From the NCBI RefSeq assembly GCF_024198215.1, contig NZ_JAKCFA010000031.1:45983-109982 (forward strand): a DNA stretch of 64,000 nucleotides. The letters run 5' to 3'. Position numbers and translations under genes: made by a program. The notes beneath the pieces are model-generated. The model had not been told where the DNA came from. It made no database searches and worked only from the letters and a program-made list of their open reading frames with translations. Origin of the DNA: Myxococcus qinghaiensis (GTDB lineage Bacteria; Myxococcota; Myxococcia; Myxococcales; Myxococcaceae). Shown here in pieces: positions 28,461 to 37,833 of the stretch; position 1 is the first letter of the stretch; each line of letters opens with the position of its first letter.

Positions 28461-29318
28461 GTGAGACTGCGCAAGGGCAAGGTCATCCCCCGGGATGACG
28501 GCAAGCGCATCGAGGAGTTCGTGGGCGCGGCGACGACGGGGACGGATGCGGCGTCCGTGGCGCGGATGCTCGCGCCGCCGGGCTGGGCCGAGCCGGCTCA
28601 GCGTCCCGAGTTCGACGAGATGGTCATCGTCCTCAAGGGAGAGCTGACGCTCGTGGTGGAAGGCCGTCGCGAGCGCATCTCCGAGGGCGAGGTGGGCCTG
28701 GTGCCGCGCGGCAAGCGCGTCGTGTATCGCAACGACGGCAAGGGCGCGTGTGACTACTGGTCCATCTGCGCGCCCGCTTTCCGTCCAGAGCGCGCACACA
28801 TGGAGGCGCCTGCGCCCCGCGAGCAGGAGAACGTGGTGACGGTGCAGCTGGCGCACGGGCAGGGCAAGGAGTTCGGCCGGCTCCTGACGACGTGGGCCCG
28901 GGACTACCTGAAGCGCCTGTCACTCACCCACTGCGAGCTGTCGCTGTCGCTGGTGGATGACCGCGCCATCCGGCGGCTCAACCGCACCTGGCGGGACAAG
29001 GACAAGGCGACGGACGTGCTGAGCTTCCCCGCGGGCGACCAGCCCCGGGGCACGCCGGGGCCCCGCCCCCTGGGCGACGTGGTCATCTCCCTGGACACGG
29101 CGAAGCGGCAGGCGAAGGAGTACGGCCGCACGCTGGAGTCGGAGATGGCGCGCTACCTGGCGCACGGGTTGCTCCACCTGCTGGGGCACGACCACGAGCG
29201 ACCGCGCGACGCGAAGCGGATGGCGGCGCTGGAGGAGGAACTCTTGGGGGAGCGGGGCATGGTGGCGGACTCGCTCCAGGTGGACGCGAAGGCCCGCCGG
29301 GCTCGCAGCCTGATGTAG
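28461..29318 (+). CDS. ybeY: Cupin domain fused to rRNA maturation endonuclease YbeY
   Basis: A 285-residue protein in one uninterrupted frame from GTG 28461. Residues about 1-120 are a cupin barrel (FDEMVIVLKGELTLVVEG, ISEGEVGLVPRGKRVVY). Residues about 130-280 are YbeY, with RLNRTWRDKDKATDVLSFP, the segment LGDVVISLDTAKRQA and the zinc motif HGLLHLLGHDH (His235, His239, His245). YbeY is normally about 150-180 residues and acts in 16S rRNA 3'-end processing and 70S quality control. The cupin lacks an obvious full set of metal-binding histidines. No internal start with a good ribosome site precedes the YbeY part, so I read it as a true fusion. Confidence 0.88.
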   Translation: MRLRKGKVIPRDDGKRIEEFVGAATTGTDAASVARMLAPPGWAEPAQRPEFDEMVIVLKGELTLVVEGRRERISEGEVGLVPRGKRVVYRNDGKGACDYWSICAPAFRPERAHMEAPAPREQENVVTVQLAHGQGKEFGRLLTTWARDYLKRLSLTHCELSLSLVDDRAIRRLNRTWRDKDKATDVLSFPAGDQPRGTPGPRPLGDVVISLDTAKRQAKEYGRTLESEMARYLAHGLLHLLGHDHERPRDAKRMAALEEELLGERGMVADSLQVDAKARRARSLM

Positions 29319-29418
29319 GGGCCTCGCACGGCACCCTGGCGGACAATCCGGCATCCTGTCGATTGAGTCGGCCGACGTGCATGATAGGTAGGCCGCCTCC
29401 CGCGTGTTGGACAAAGCC

Positions 29419-30744
29419 ATGCCTCGCTTGTCGCTCATCGCCCTCTGCCTGCTCGGCCTGTTGCTCGCGGCCCCCGCGCGCGCGGCCTCTGACTTCGTGC
29501 CTCCCTGGGGAACGGGCGAGAGCCAGGGAGACGACCTCGTCATCTCGCTGGCCACCTTCAGCCCCGGCGACGACGTGCCGTCCTGGTGGGGACATGGCTC
29601 GCTGGTGGTAGAGGACCGCCGGCTCGGCGTGGCGCGCGTCTACAACTACGGGATGTTCTCCTTCGACGAGGCGATGCTGGCCCGCTTCGCGATGGGACGC
29701 CTGGAGTTCTGGGTGGGGCAGGCCCGCGTCGAGAACACCTACCGCTTCTATAAAATGGAGGACCGCGACGTCCGCATCCAGGAGCTGAACCTCACCCCGG
29801 AGCAGCGCCAGCAGGTCGCCAAGCGGCTGGCCGACAACGTCCTGCCGGAGAATCGCGAGTACCTGTATCACCACTACAACGACAACTGTGTCACGCGTCT
29901 GCGGGACATGATTGACGGGGCCACGGGTGGGCAGCTCCGCGAGGCGGACCGGGCCCCGGGGCGGATGACGCTGCGCGAGCACACGCGGCGCTACACGTCG
30001 GTGAATCCGCCGATGAGCGTGCTGCTCGACTACATGATGAACGACGAGATTGACCACCCCATCACCCGCTGGGAGGAGGCCTTCCTCCCGGACGAGCTGG
30101 AGACGCAGGTGGCCACGCTCCAGCTCGTGGACGGGCAGGGGCAGACGCGGCCGCTGGTGGCGAAGAGCTGGAACTACTACGCCTCTCCCGTCCGCGCGCG
30201 TCCTCCCGCCGAGCCGCCCCCCTGGGGGCCCTGGATTCTCGCGCTGGGCCTGACGCTGGGCGGTGGGGCGCTGGGACTGGCCGCCTGGGAGCGCAAGCGG
30301 GGGAGCAAGGTGGCGCGGGTGCTGCTGGGCCTGGAGACCTCGGTGCTGGGGCTTGTGCTGGGCATCCCGGGCACGGCGCTCTTCGTGATGTGGCTGGTGA
30401 CGGACCACACGGTGGTCTACCGGAACGAGAACCTGTTCCTGGCCAACCCGCTGACGCTGCTGGCGGTGCCCCTGGGCGTGTCGCTGATGCGGGGCACCCC
30501 GAAGGCGCGCACGCGGCTCTTCAAATTGTGGGGCGCGCTCACGGTGACGGCGGTGCTGGGCATCGTGCTCAAGCTGCTGCCCCCGTTCGACCAGGACAAC
30601 TGGCGCCTCATCGCGCTCATCCTGCCCATCTCCCTGGGGATGGCGGGGGCGTTCGGCCTGGACCGGGTGCTCGCGCGCTTCACCGGGACACATCGCGCGT
30701 CAGCGGAACGACGCGACACCGTCGCTCGGCTCAAGACGCCCTGA
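29419..30744 (+). CDS. DUF4105 (Lnb-type) exported membrane protein
   Basis: A 441-residue protein with a signal peptide (ending APARA). Its periplasmic DUF4105 domain has WWGHGSLVVEDRR, ARVYNYGMFSF, LYHHYNDNCVTRLRDMID, and Cys/His/Asn residues that look catalytic (papain/NlpC-like). Four or five C-terminal membrane helices begin at about nt 30230. The family has been tied to N-acylation of lipoproteins (Lnb) in some bacteria. Applying that here is inference, though the lipoprotein-sorting genes downstream fit. ATG 29419 is used; GTG 29404 is an alternative. No clear Shine-Dalgarno sequence is present. Confidence 0.8.
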   Translation: MPRLSLIALCLLGLLLAAPARAASDFVPPWGTGESQGDDLVISLATFSPGDDVPSWWGHGSLVVEDRRLGVARVYNYGMFSFDEAMLARFAMGRLEFWVGQARVENTYRFYKMEDRDVRIQELNLTPEQRQQVAKRLADNVLPENREYLYHHYNDNCVTRLRDMIDGATGGQLREADRAPGRMTLREHTRRYTSVNPPMSVLLDYMMNDEIDHPITRWEEAFLPDELETQVATLQLVDGQGQTRPLVAKSWNYYASPVRARPPAEPPPWGPWILALGLTLGGGALGLAAWERKRGSKVARVLLGLETSVLGLVLGIPGTALFVMWLVTDHTVVYRNENLFLANPLTLLAVPLGVSLMRGTPKARTRLFKLWGALTVTAVLGIVLKLLPPFDQDNWRLIALILPISLGMAGAFGLDRVLARFTGTHRASAERRDTVARLKTP

Positions 30745-30815
30745 CGCACTTCGTTTTCAACCTGCTTCCACGCGGTGGCCGCTGACGGCACCGCGCGCCC
30801 TCAGAGGAACAAGAC

Positions 30816-31938
30816 ATGGCGAACGATTCGATGGAGAAGATCAACGGCCTGCGGGAGCGCGTGTTGGCGCTCCGGGGGCATCTTTGACCTGGACCGCAAG
30901 CGGTCCCGCATCGCGTTGATTGAGCGTGAGAGCACGCTGCCCACCTTCTGGGACGACAACACCAAGGCGCAGTCGATGTTGAAGGAGAAGTCCGCGCTGG
31001 AGGCGGGCGTGGCCTCCTACGACAAGGTGATGCGCGGGCTCGACGACGCGCAGACGCTGCTGGAGCTGGCGGCGGAGATGAGCGACGAGGACACGGCCCG
31101 AGAGGCGGAGGCGTCGCTCGCGGGGCTGGACGGCGACGTCGCCAAGCTGGAGCTGGCGCGCATGCTGTCCGGTGAGCAGGACCGCAGCAGCTGCTTCATG
31201 GACATCAACGCCGGCGCCGGTGGCACCGACTCGATGGACTGGGCGGCCATGCTGTTGCGCATGTACACGCGCTACTGCGAGACGAAGGGCTGGAAGGTGG
31301 AGATCAACGACGAGGTGCCGGGCGAGGAGGCGGGCTTCAAGAACGTCTCGCTGCGCATCGAAGGCGACTTCGCCTACGGCTACCTCAAGGCCGAGGTCGG
31401 CGTGCACCGGCTGGTGCGCATCTCCCCGTTCGACGCCAACGCCCGCCGGCAGACGGCCTTCGCGTCGGTGGACGTCTACCCGGAGGTCGATGACGCCATC
31501 CAGATTGACCTCCCGGAGAAGGACATCGAGCTGAAGTTCATCCGAGGCAGCGGCGCGGGTGGACAGAAGGTCAACAAGACGTCCTCCACCGCGCAGCTGC
31601 GCCACCTCCCCACGGGCATCATCGTCACCACGCAGACGGAGCGCTCCCAGTCGGCCAACAAGGAAATGGCCTTCAAGATTCTGCGCGGCCGCCTGTACGA
31701 GCTGGAGATGAAGAAGCGCGAGGCCGCGCGCGACGCCGCCGAGGCCGCCAAGAAGGACATCTCCTTCGGCTCGCAGATTCGCTCCTACGTGCTGGCCCCC
31801 TACCGCATGGTGAAGGACCTGCGCACCGGCGTGGAGACGGGCAACGTGGACGCGGTGCTGGATGGTGACCTGGAGGAGTTCATTACCGCGCAGTTGTTGG
31901 GGGTGAAGAACCCCAACCGCAACGCGGCGATGGATTAG
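30816..31938 (+). CDS. prfB: Peptide chain release factor 2 with programmed +1 frameshift
   Basis: The product is 373 residues, read as 30816-30884 joined to 30886-31938. The first frame ends at an in-frame TGA (30885-30887) after 23 codons. A +1 slip at CTT joins it to the main frame. RF2 hallmarks are the SPF tripeptide (RISPFDANARRQ), which reads UGA/UAA, and the GGQ motif (31558-31566, GSGAGGQKVNKT), which triggers peptide release. Reading only the second frame would lose the conserved N-terminus. The ATG at 30816 has AGAGGAA upstream. Confidence 0.96.
30874..30888 (+). promoter_or_regulatory. prfB frameshift signal
   Basis: GGGGG (30874-30878) acts as the internal Shine-Dalgarno, then 3 nt, then the slippery CTT, then TGA C (30885-30888). 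Element order and spacing match the E. coli prfB site exactly. Low RF2 stalls the ribosome at UGA and favours the slip, giving autoregulation. Confidence 0.95.
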
Positions 31939-31950
31939 CCGCGGGCCCCG

Positions 31951-31976
31951 GGAACCTTTTTCCGCGCCTTGCTGTC
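31951..31976 (+). promoter_or_regulatory. Candidate ECF-sigma promoter upstream of sigma gene
   Basis: GGAACC (31951-31956), a T-rich start to the spacer, and GTC (31974-31976) 17 nt later match the layout of group RpoE-type ECF promoters (GGAAC...TC). It lies 85 nt upstream of the ECF sigma gene, so autoregulation is a reasonable inference. Confidence 0.45.
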
Positions 31977-32061
31977 GGAGGCGCGGTGGGGCAGGGGAAC
32001 GGGATAGGCTCGAGGAGCAGTGGCCCTTCCTTCTTGGAGGGGCTGTCGCGGGAGGACATCG

Positions 32062-32688
32062 GTGTCGCCGGGCGGCGTGCTCGAAATCGGAGAGGACGGG
32101 CCGGCCGCGGATGCGACCGCGTCACGGCGCGAGGACGCGGCCCTGCTGGCCCGACTGCGCCAAGGCGAGCCCGAGGCCTTCGAGCAGCTGGTGCGCACGC
32201 ACCAGGACCGGCTCTACGACTTCTGCGTCCGCATGGTGGGGGACCGCGAGGAGGCCCACGACCTGGTGCAGGAGATCTTCGTCAGCGTGCACCAGAACGT
32301 CCGCCGCTTCCGCGAGGACGCGAAGCTGTCCACCTGGCTGTTCCGCATCACCAAGAACCACTGCATCAACCGGCTCAAGTACCTCAAGCGTCGCGGCAGG
32401 GGGCGCTCGGAGGAGTACGACGAGACGAGCGACCTGTGGGTGGACGGCCCGGGGGCACCTCCCGCGCCGGATGCCGCCCTGGACGCCGCTCGGGAGCGGG
32501 CCCGGGTGCAGTGGGCCATCTCCCAGCTGGAGCCGGATGCCCGCATGCTGGTGGCCCTGCGCGATATCGAGGGCCTGAGCTACGACGAAATCGTGGACAT
32601 CACGGAGCTGCCCGAGGGCACGGTGAAGAGCCGGCTCCACCGGGCGCGCGAAAAACTGGCGAACCTCCTGGGGCGGCTTGAGCCATGA
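32062..32688 (+). CDS. ECF RNA polymerase sigma factor (RpoE-like)
   Basis: A 208-residue sigma-70 family protein with only regions 2 and 4. Region 2 contains FEQLVRTHQDRLYDFC, DLVQEIFVSVH and KLSTWLFRITKNHCINRL (the -10 reading helices). Region 4 has LPEGTVKSRLHRAREKL (helix-turn-helix for the -35). A linker rich in Asp/Pro separates them. GTG 32062 is chosen because GGGAGGA lies 6-7 nt upstream. The next gene overlaps by ATGA and encodes a zinc-finger membrane protein that fits as its anti-sigma. Myxococcus RpoE1 is a possible orthologue, but this is not proven here. Confidence 0.93.
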   Translation: MSPGGVLEIGEDGPAADATASRREDAALLARLRQGEPEAFEQLVRTHQDRLYDFCVRMVGDREEAHDLVQEIFVSVHQNVRRFREDAKLSTWLFRITKNHCINRLKYLKRRGRGRSEEYDETSDLWVDGPGAPPAPDAALDAARERARVQWAISQLEPDARMLVALRDIEGLSYDEIVDITELPEGTVKSRLHRAREKLANLLGRLEP

Positions 32689-33068
32689 GTGGATTCCATC
32701 GCAGACTCCCGGACGTGGACCCGCACCTGAACCACCGCGAGGCGAAGGCCCTCTTCTTCGCGCTCGCCGACGACGAGCTGCCCGCCCCCCAGGCGCAGGC
32801 GGTGCGTACGCACCTGGACGGCTGCGATGAGTGCCGCCAGGGGTGGGAGGGATATTCGCGCACCGTACGACGTCTCCAGGGCGTGGAGCGGGAGAAGGCC
32901 CCGCCCGCGCTGGCGTCGCTGGTGATGACTCGCGTGCGTCGTCAGCGCCGTTTCGGCCTGAAGGGCCTGCACATGGCCCACATGCAGCACCGCTTTCCGG
33001 TGGAGATCCTCATCCCCCTGCTGCTCGCCGCCGCGGTGGCCGCCTTCCTGGTGATGGCCGCCCCCTGA
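32685..33068 (+). CDS. Zinc-finger anti-sigma factor candidate
   Basis: A 127-residue protein. The N-terminal putative zinc finger has the H-x3-C-x2-C pattern (RTHLDGCDECRQGW) seen in ZAS-type anti-sigma factors, preceded by a histidine-containing helix. A single membrane helix lies near the C-terminus (ILIPLLLAAAVAAFLVM), leaving almost no periplasmic part. It is coupled to the sigma gene by ATGA. The missing periplasmic sensor implies that the signal is sensed in the cytoplasm or membrane, or through a partner. Role inferred from motif and context. Confidence 0.82.
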   Translation: MSGFHRRLPDVDPHLNHREAKALFFALADDELPAPQAQAVRTHLDGCDECRQGWEGYSRTVRRLQGVEREKAPPALASLVMTRVRRQRRFGLKGLHMAHMQHRFPVEILIPLLLAAAVAAFLVMAAP

Positions 33069-33141
33069 AGCTTCCCGATGTGTTGCGTTGCGTCCTGAGG
33101 GAGCCTTGGCTACGGTGCCGCGCCTCTTGGAAGGGCGCGCG

Positions 33142-34674
33142 ATGGCTGACGACCAGAACAACGACCTGGGCTCGAAGGAGCAGGAAATCTACGACCAGCG
33201 GCTGGAGAAGGCCGCGAAATGGCGTGAGGCCGGCTTCAACCCTTACGGCAATGGCCACCGCCCTCAGCACCTCGCGGCCGACATCCTCGCCAAACACGCG
33301 GACGCCACCCCGGAGGCGCTGGAGCAGACGCCCGCTACCTATGAGGTCGCCGGTCGGCTCGTGGCCATGCGCTCGTTCGGCAAGGCCGCCTTCATCAAGC
33401 TGAGAGATCGCTCCGGCGAAATCCAGGTCCACATGAAGAAGGACGCGCTCGCGGAAGGCTACGAGGTCTTCAAGCTGTGTGACATGGGCGACTTCCTGGG
33501 CGTCACCGGCACGCTGTTCCGCTCGAAGACGGGCGAGCTGACGCTGGCGGCGACGAAGTTCACTCCGCTCACCAAGTCCCTGCGGCCCCTGCCGGAGAAG
33601 TGGCACGGCCTGACGGACGTGGAGATCCGCTACCGCCAGCGCTACCTGGACCTCGTGTCCAACCCGGACGTGAAGCAGACCTTCCTCCGGCGCAACAAGC
33701 TCATCCGCTTCATCCGCTCCTTCCTCGACGGGCGTGACTTCGTCGAGGTGGAGACGCCGATGATGCACCCGTTGGTGTCGGGCGCCGCGGCGCGCCCTTT
33801 CACCACGCACCACAACGCGCTCGACATCGACCTGTACATGCGCATCGCTCCAGAGCTGTACCTGAAGCGACTGGTGGTGGGCGGCCTGGAGCGCGTCTAC
33901 GAGGTGAACCGGAACTTCCGCAACGAGGGCATCAGCACCCGGCACAACCCCGAGTTCACCATGCTCGAGTTCTATCAGGCGTACGCCACGTACGAGGACC
34001 TGATGGACCTGAGCGAGGAGATGATTTCGGAGGCGGCCAAGGCCGTCACCGGCGACTCCAAGGTGAAGTACGGCGAGCACGTGCTGGACTTCGGCAAGGG
34101 CTGGAAGCGCATCTCCATGGTGGAGGCCATCCGCGAGGCCGTGGGCGGTGGGACGCTCACCGACAAGGACATGGCGGACGCGGACAAGCTCCGCCACGAA
34201 CTGCTCAAGACGGCGCACGCCGAGTCCGAGCGCCGCGCGATTGACACGATGAACCACGGCGAGCTCGTGGGCGCCCTCTTCGAGGCCCACGTCGAGCACA
34301 CCCTGATTCATCCCACCTTCATCACCCATTTCCCCACCGCCGTCTCCCCGCTGGCCCGCAGGAACGACCAGAATCCGGAAATCGCGGACCGGTTCGAGCT
34401 GTATGTGGCGGGGCGGGAAATCGCGAACGCCTTCTCCGAGCTGAACGACCCGCTGGACCAGAAGGGCCGCTTCCAGGCCCAGCTCGACGCCAAGCAGCGC
34501 GGACAGCAGGAGACGATGGACTACGACGAGGACTACATCCGGGCACTCGAGCACGGCATGCCTCCCACCGCGGGTGAAGGCATCGGGATTGATCGGCTCG
34601 CGATGCTGTTCACGGATGCGCAGAGCATCCGCGACGTCATCCTGTTTCCCCTCCTCAAGCCACTGGCGAAGTAG
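33142..34674 (+). CDS. lysS: Lysyl-tRNA synthetase, class II
   Basis: A 510-residue enzyme that charges tRNA-Lys. It has an N-terminal OB-fold anticodon-binding domain (YEVAGRLVAMRSFGKAAFI), class II motif 1 (around DFVEVETPMM), motif 2 (RVYEVNRNFRNEG, RHNPEFTMLE) and motif 3 (GIGIDRLAMLFT). Length is normal. ATG 33142 follows GGAAGG about 8 nt upstream. The preceding gap is 73 nt. The next gene begins 12 nt after the stop, so lysS and the Lol genes may be co-transcribed. Confidence 0.97.
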   Translation: MADDQNNDLGSKEQEIYDQRLEKAAKWREAGFNPYGNGHRPQHLAADILAKHADATPEALEQTPATYEVAGRLVAMRSFGKAAFIKLRDRSGEIQVHMKKDALAEGYEVFKLCDMGDFLGVTGTLFRSKTGELTLAATKFTPLTKSLRPLPEKWHGLTDVEIRYRQRYLDLVSNPDVKQTFLRRNKLIRFIRSFLDGRDFVEVETPMMHPLVSGAAARPFTTHHNALDIDLYMRIAPELYLKRLVVGGLERVYEVNRNFRNEGISTRHNPEFTMLEFYQAYATYEDLMDLSEEMISEAAKAVTGDSKVKYGEHVLDFGKGWKRISMVEAIREAVGGGTLTDKDMADADKLRHELLKTAHAESERRAIDTMNHGELVGALFEAHVEHTLIHPTFITHFPTAVSPLARRNDQNPEIADRFELYVAGREIANAFSELNDPLDQKGRFQAQLDAKQRGQQETMDYDEDYIRALEHGMPPTAGEGIGIDRLAMLFTDAQSIRDVILFPLLKPLAK

Positions 34675-34686
34675 CCAGGAGGCCAA

Positions 34687-37080
34687 GTGCACTCGGCAGA
34701 ACGGCAGACCGTCCACCGCTGGATTCTCCTCTGGGCCGGGGCCCTCGTGGCCCTGGTGGGATTCATCCTGCTCGCGTGGTCCATCTCCGCGTCCGGCGCC
34801 TGGGCGGAGGTCAGCTCCGGTTTGGGGTTGTCCCTGTTCGGCTGGGGCGGGGTGCTCCAGGCCATCAACGCAGGCTCCCTCCTGCCGGCGCATGCCGCGG
34901 TGAAGGACTCGCTTCCTCCGGCCGGGACGTGGTCGCTCGTCTCCGGCACGCTCATCTGGTTGCTGGGCTGGGGACTGGTCGCCGCCGGGACCCGCCGCGC
35001 GCCCGCGACGACGGAAGGTCCGAGCCTCGCGGCCGGGGCTCCGCTGTACCCGCGCCTGGCGCGCTACCGGGACTTCTACTGGAGCACGCTGGGGGCCTAC
35101 GGCGGCGGCATCCTGCTCGCGGAGCTGGTGCTCGTCCTCCTCCAGACCGTGCTCTCCAGCGGCGTGCCCTCCACGGACCTGAGCGCGGTGAAGGACTCGG
35201 GTGGAGGGCTGTCGCTGCCTCCCACCGGCGCGTTCGCCATCTCCCTGGTGATTGCCGCCGCGGTGGCCTTCATCTCCGGCTTCGTGGGGGCGTCTCGCGC
35301 GCAGCGGCTGTCGCTGCCGGAAGCCACCATTGGCGTGCTCTACCTGGGGCTGCCCGTCCCCCTCCTCCTCACCTTGATGGAGCGCATCCCCTGGCTCCAG
35401 CTCCAGCTGGGCTACCGGCTGCGCGAGGTGACGTACGTGGCGAGCCTGCTCGGCCGTCCGGAGCTGGCTTACTGGCTGACCTTCACCGGCCTGGTGCTGG
35501 CGCTGGTGCTGGGCATCAACACGGGCTTCGTCGCCGCCGGCAGCGGGCGCGTGGACCTGAAGCTGGGCTTCGAGCTGTTCGTCGCGCGCCGCCATGTCGC
35601 GGTGTTCCGCCCGTCGCTGCTCTTGGGGACGCTGGCGGTGCTGATGTTCGGCATCATCCCGCCCCTGCTCGTGTACTTCATCATCCGCGCCGCCGAGGCC
35701 GCGGTGGAGCGCACCCGCATCCGCGCGCTGGGCCTGTCGGATCCGCTGGCCGCGTCGGAGGCGCTGCACTCGCTGAAGCTGCGTGAGCAGTCGCCCACCA
35801 TGATGATGACCGCGCTGTCGGTGGGCGGCGTGGGCGTGGGCGTCATGGCGCTCATCATCGTCCTGTCGGTGATGAGCGGCTTCGAGGCGGACCTCCAGAA
35901 GAAGATTCTCGGCACCAATGCCCACGCGGTGGTGACGCGGTACGCGGGGGACCTGCCCGAGTACGCCAAGGTGATGGAGTCCATCCGCAAGGTGCCCGGA
36001 ATCGCCGGGCAGACGCCCTTCATCATCAACCAGGTGATGATCGCCTCCGAGGGCAACGTCGACGGCGTCATCATCAAGGGCATCGACCCGGCCACGGTGG
36101 GCGAAGTCACGGACCTGCCCCGCAACATCCTCGGCAACGGCTCGCTCGACATCCTCTACACGCCAGAGAAGATCCTCTCGCGCGGCCTGGATGAAGAGGA
36201 GACCGAGGCTCCCGAGGGCGGCGGGGAAGGGGAAGCGGGCGGAGACGACATCATCCGCCGCTCCGGCAAGGCGACGAAGCCGCCCGTGCTGCCCGGCATC
36301 GTCATCGGCCGCGAGCTGGCCGCGTCGCTGCGCGTGGTGGTGGGAGACCGGGTGAACGTGGTGTCACCGCTGGGCACGGAGCTCGGGCCCACGGGGCCCA
36401 TCCCCAAGAACCGGGCCTTCCGCGTGGCGGCCGTCTTCTACTCGGGGATGTACGAGTACGACTCCAAGTTCGTCTACATCCTGCTCAAGGAAGCGCAGGA
36501 CTTCTTCAACATCCAGGGCGCGTCCGGCATCGAGCTGAAGGTGCTCGACATCGACGACGCCCGGCGCATCTCCGGCCAGGTGGTGAAGCTGCTCGGCGGG
36601 TATCCCTACCGCGCCCGGGACTGGGGCGAGATGAACAAGAACCTCTTCTCCGCGCTGCGCCTGGAGAAGCTGGTGATGGGCATCATCCTCTCCATCATCA
36701 TCATCGTGGCCGCGGGCCTCATCGTCGCCACGGTCATCATGCTGGTGCTGGAGAAGCGCAAGGAGATCTCCGTCCTCAAGGCGCTGGGTGTCCCCGATGG
36801 CGGCATCGTGAAGATCTTCCTCGCGGAAGGCCTCCAGATTGGCGTCGCGGGAGGGCTTCTGGGCCTGTTCTCCGGCCTTGCCTGGTGCTTCTTCATCGAG
36901 AAGGTCGGCATCAAGCTGGACCCGGAGGTCTATTACATTCCCGCGCTGCCGGTGCGCATCGAACCTTTGCAGACCGCGCTGGCAGTCGTCATCGCGGTGC
37001 TCGTCACCTACCTGGCGTCCATCTATCCGGCCCTCAAGGCCAGCAGCGTGGAACCGGTGGAAGGGCTGAAGGCGGAGTAG
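34687..37080 (+). CDS. LolC/LolE-type lipoprotein-release permease with large N-terminal membrane extension
   Basis: A 797-residue protein, twice the usual 400. Residues about 1-365 form a polytopic membrane region (starting LLWAGALVALVGFILLAWSI) that I do not recognise. From about residue 365 a complete LolC/E core follows: TALSVGGVGVGVMALIIVLS, a long periplasmic domain (ANAHAVVTR-like region, PFIINQVMIAS, GIVIGRELAASL) and three C-terminal helices with EKRKEISVLKALG and PALKASSVEPVEGL. LolC/E with LolD extracts lipoproteins from the inner membrane. A single permease here suggests a homodimeric (LolF-like) complex, which is inference. The start is GTG 34687. Confidence 0.9.
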   Translation: MHSAERQTVHRWILLWAGALVALVGFILLAWSISASGAWAEVSSGLGLSLFGWGGVLQAINAGSLLPAHAAVKDSLPPAGTWSLVSGTLIWLLGWGLVAAGTRRAPATTEGPSLAAGAPLYPRLARYRDFYWSTLGAYGGGILLAELVLVLLQTVLSSGVPSTDLSAVKDSGGGLSLPPTGAFAISLVIAAAVAFISGFVGASRAQRLSLPEATIGVLYLGLPVPLLLTLMERIPWLQLQLGYRLREVTYVASLLGRPELAYWLTFTGLVLALVLGINTGFVAAGSGRVDLKLGFELFVARRHVAVFRPSLLLGTLAVLMFGIIPPLLVYFIIRAAEAAVERTRIRALGLSDPLAASEALHSLKLREQSPTMMMTALSVGGVGVGVMALIIVLSVMSGFEADLQKKILGTNAHAVVTRYAGDLPEYAKVMESIRKVPGIAGQTPFIINQVMIASEGNVDGVIIKGIDPATVGEVTDLPRNILGNGSLDILYTPEKILSRGLDEEETEAPEGGGEGEAGGDDIIRRSGKATKPPVLPGIVIGRELAASLRVVVGDRVNVVSPLGTELGPTGPIPKNRAFRVAAVFYSGMYEYDSKFVYILLKEAQDFFNIQGASGIELKVLDIDDARRISGQVVKLLGGYPYRARDWGEMNKNLFSALRLEKLVMGIILSIIIIVAAGLIVATVIMLVLEKRKEISVLKALGVPDGGIVKIFLAEGLQIGVAGGLLGLFSGLAWCFFIEKVGIKLDPEVYYIPALPVRIEPLQTALAVVIAVLVTYLASIYPALKASSVEPVEGLKAE

Positions 37081-37082
37081 CC

Positions 37083-37757
<675 letters not shown>

Positions 37758-37775
37758 TGGCTCCGCGCTTTTGGA

Positions 37776-37805
37776 TTGAGGGCGTCGCGCCCCTTCCCGT
37801 ACATT
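37776..37805 (+). promoter_or_regulatory. Weak candidate promoter before bamA
   Basis: TTGAGG (37776-37781) and TACATT (37800-37805) are 18 nt apart, each with four matches to consensus. Use of it would place the start of transcription downstream of the in-frame TTG at 37804, favouring the TTG at 37834 as bamA start. Confidence 0.3.
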
Positions 37806-37833
37806 GCCCCGCCTTTCTCTGGCCGGTCTCCCC

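Noticed and set aside
30886..31938. prfB read as a single frame with a disrupted start, i.e. a pseudogene
   Set aside because: The in-frame TGA sits in a perfect programmed frameshift site, so the gene is intact.
33010..35925. Large minus-strand frame across lysS and the Lol gene
   Set aside because: It is antisense to well-supported genes and has a compositionally biased His/Arg/Gln-rich translation.
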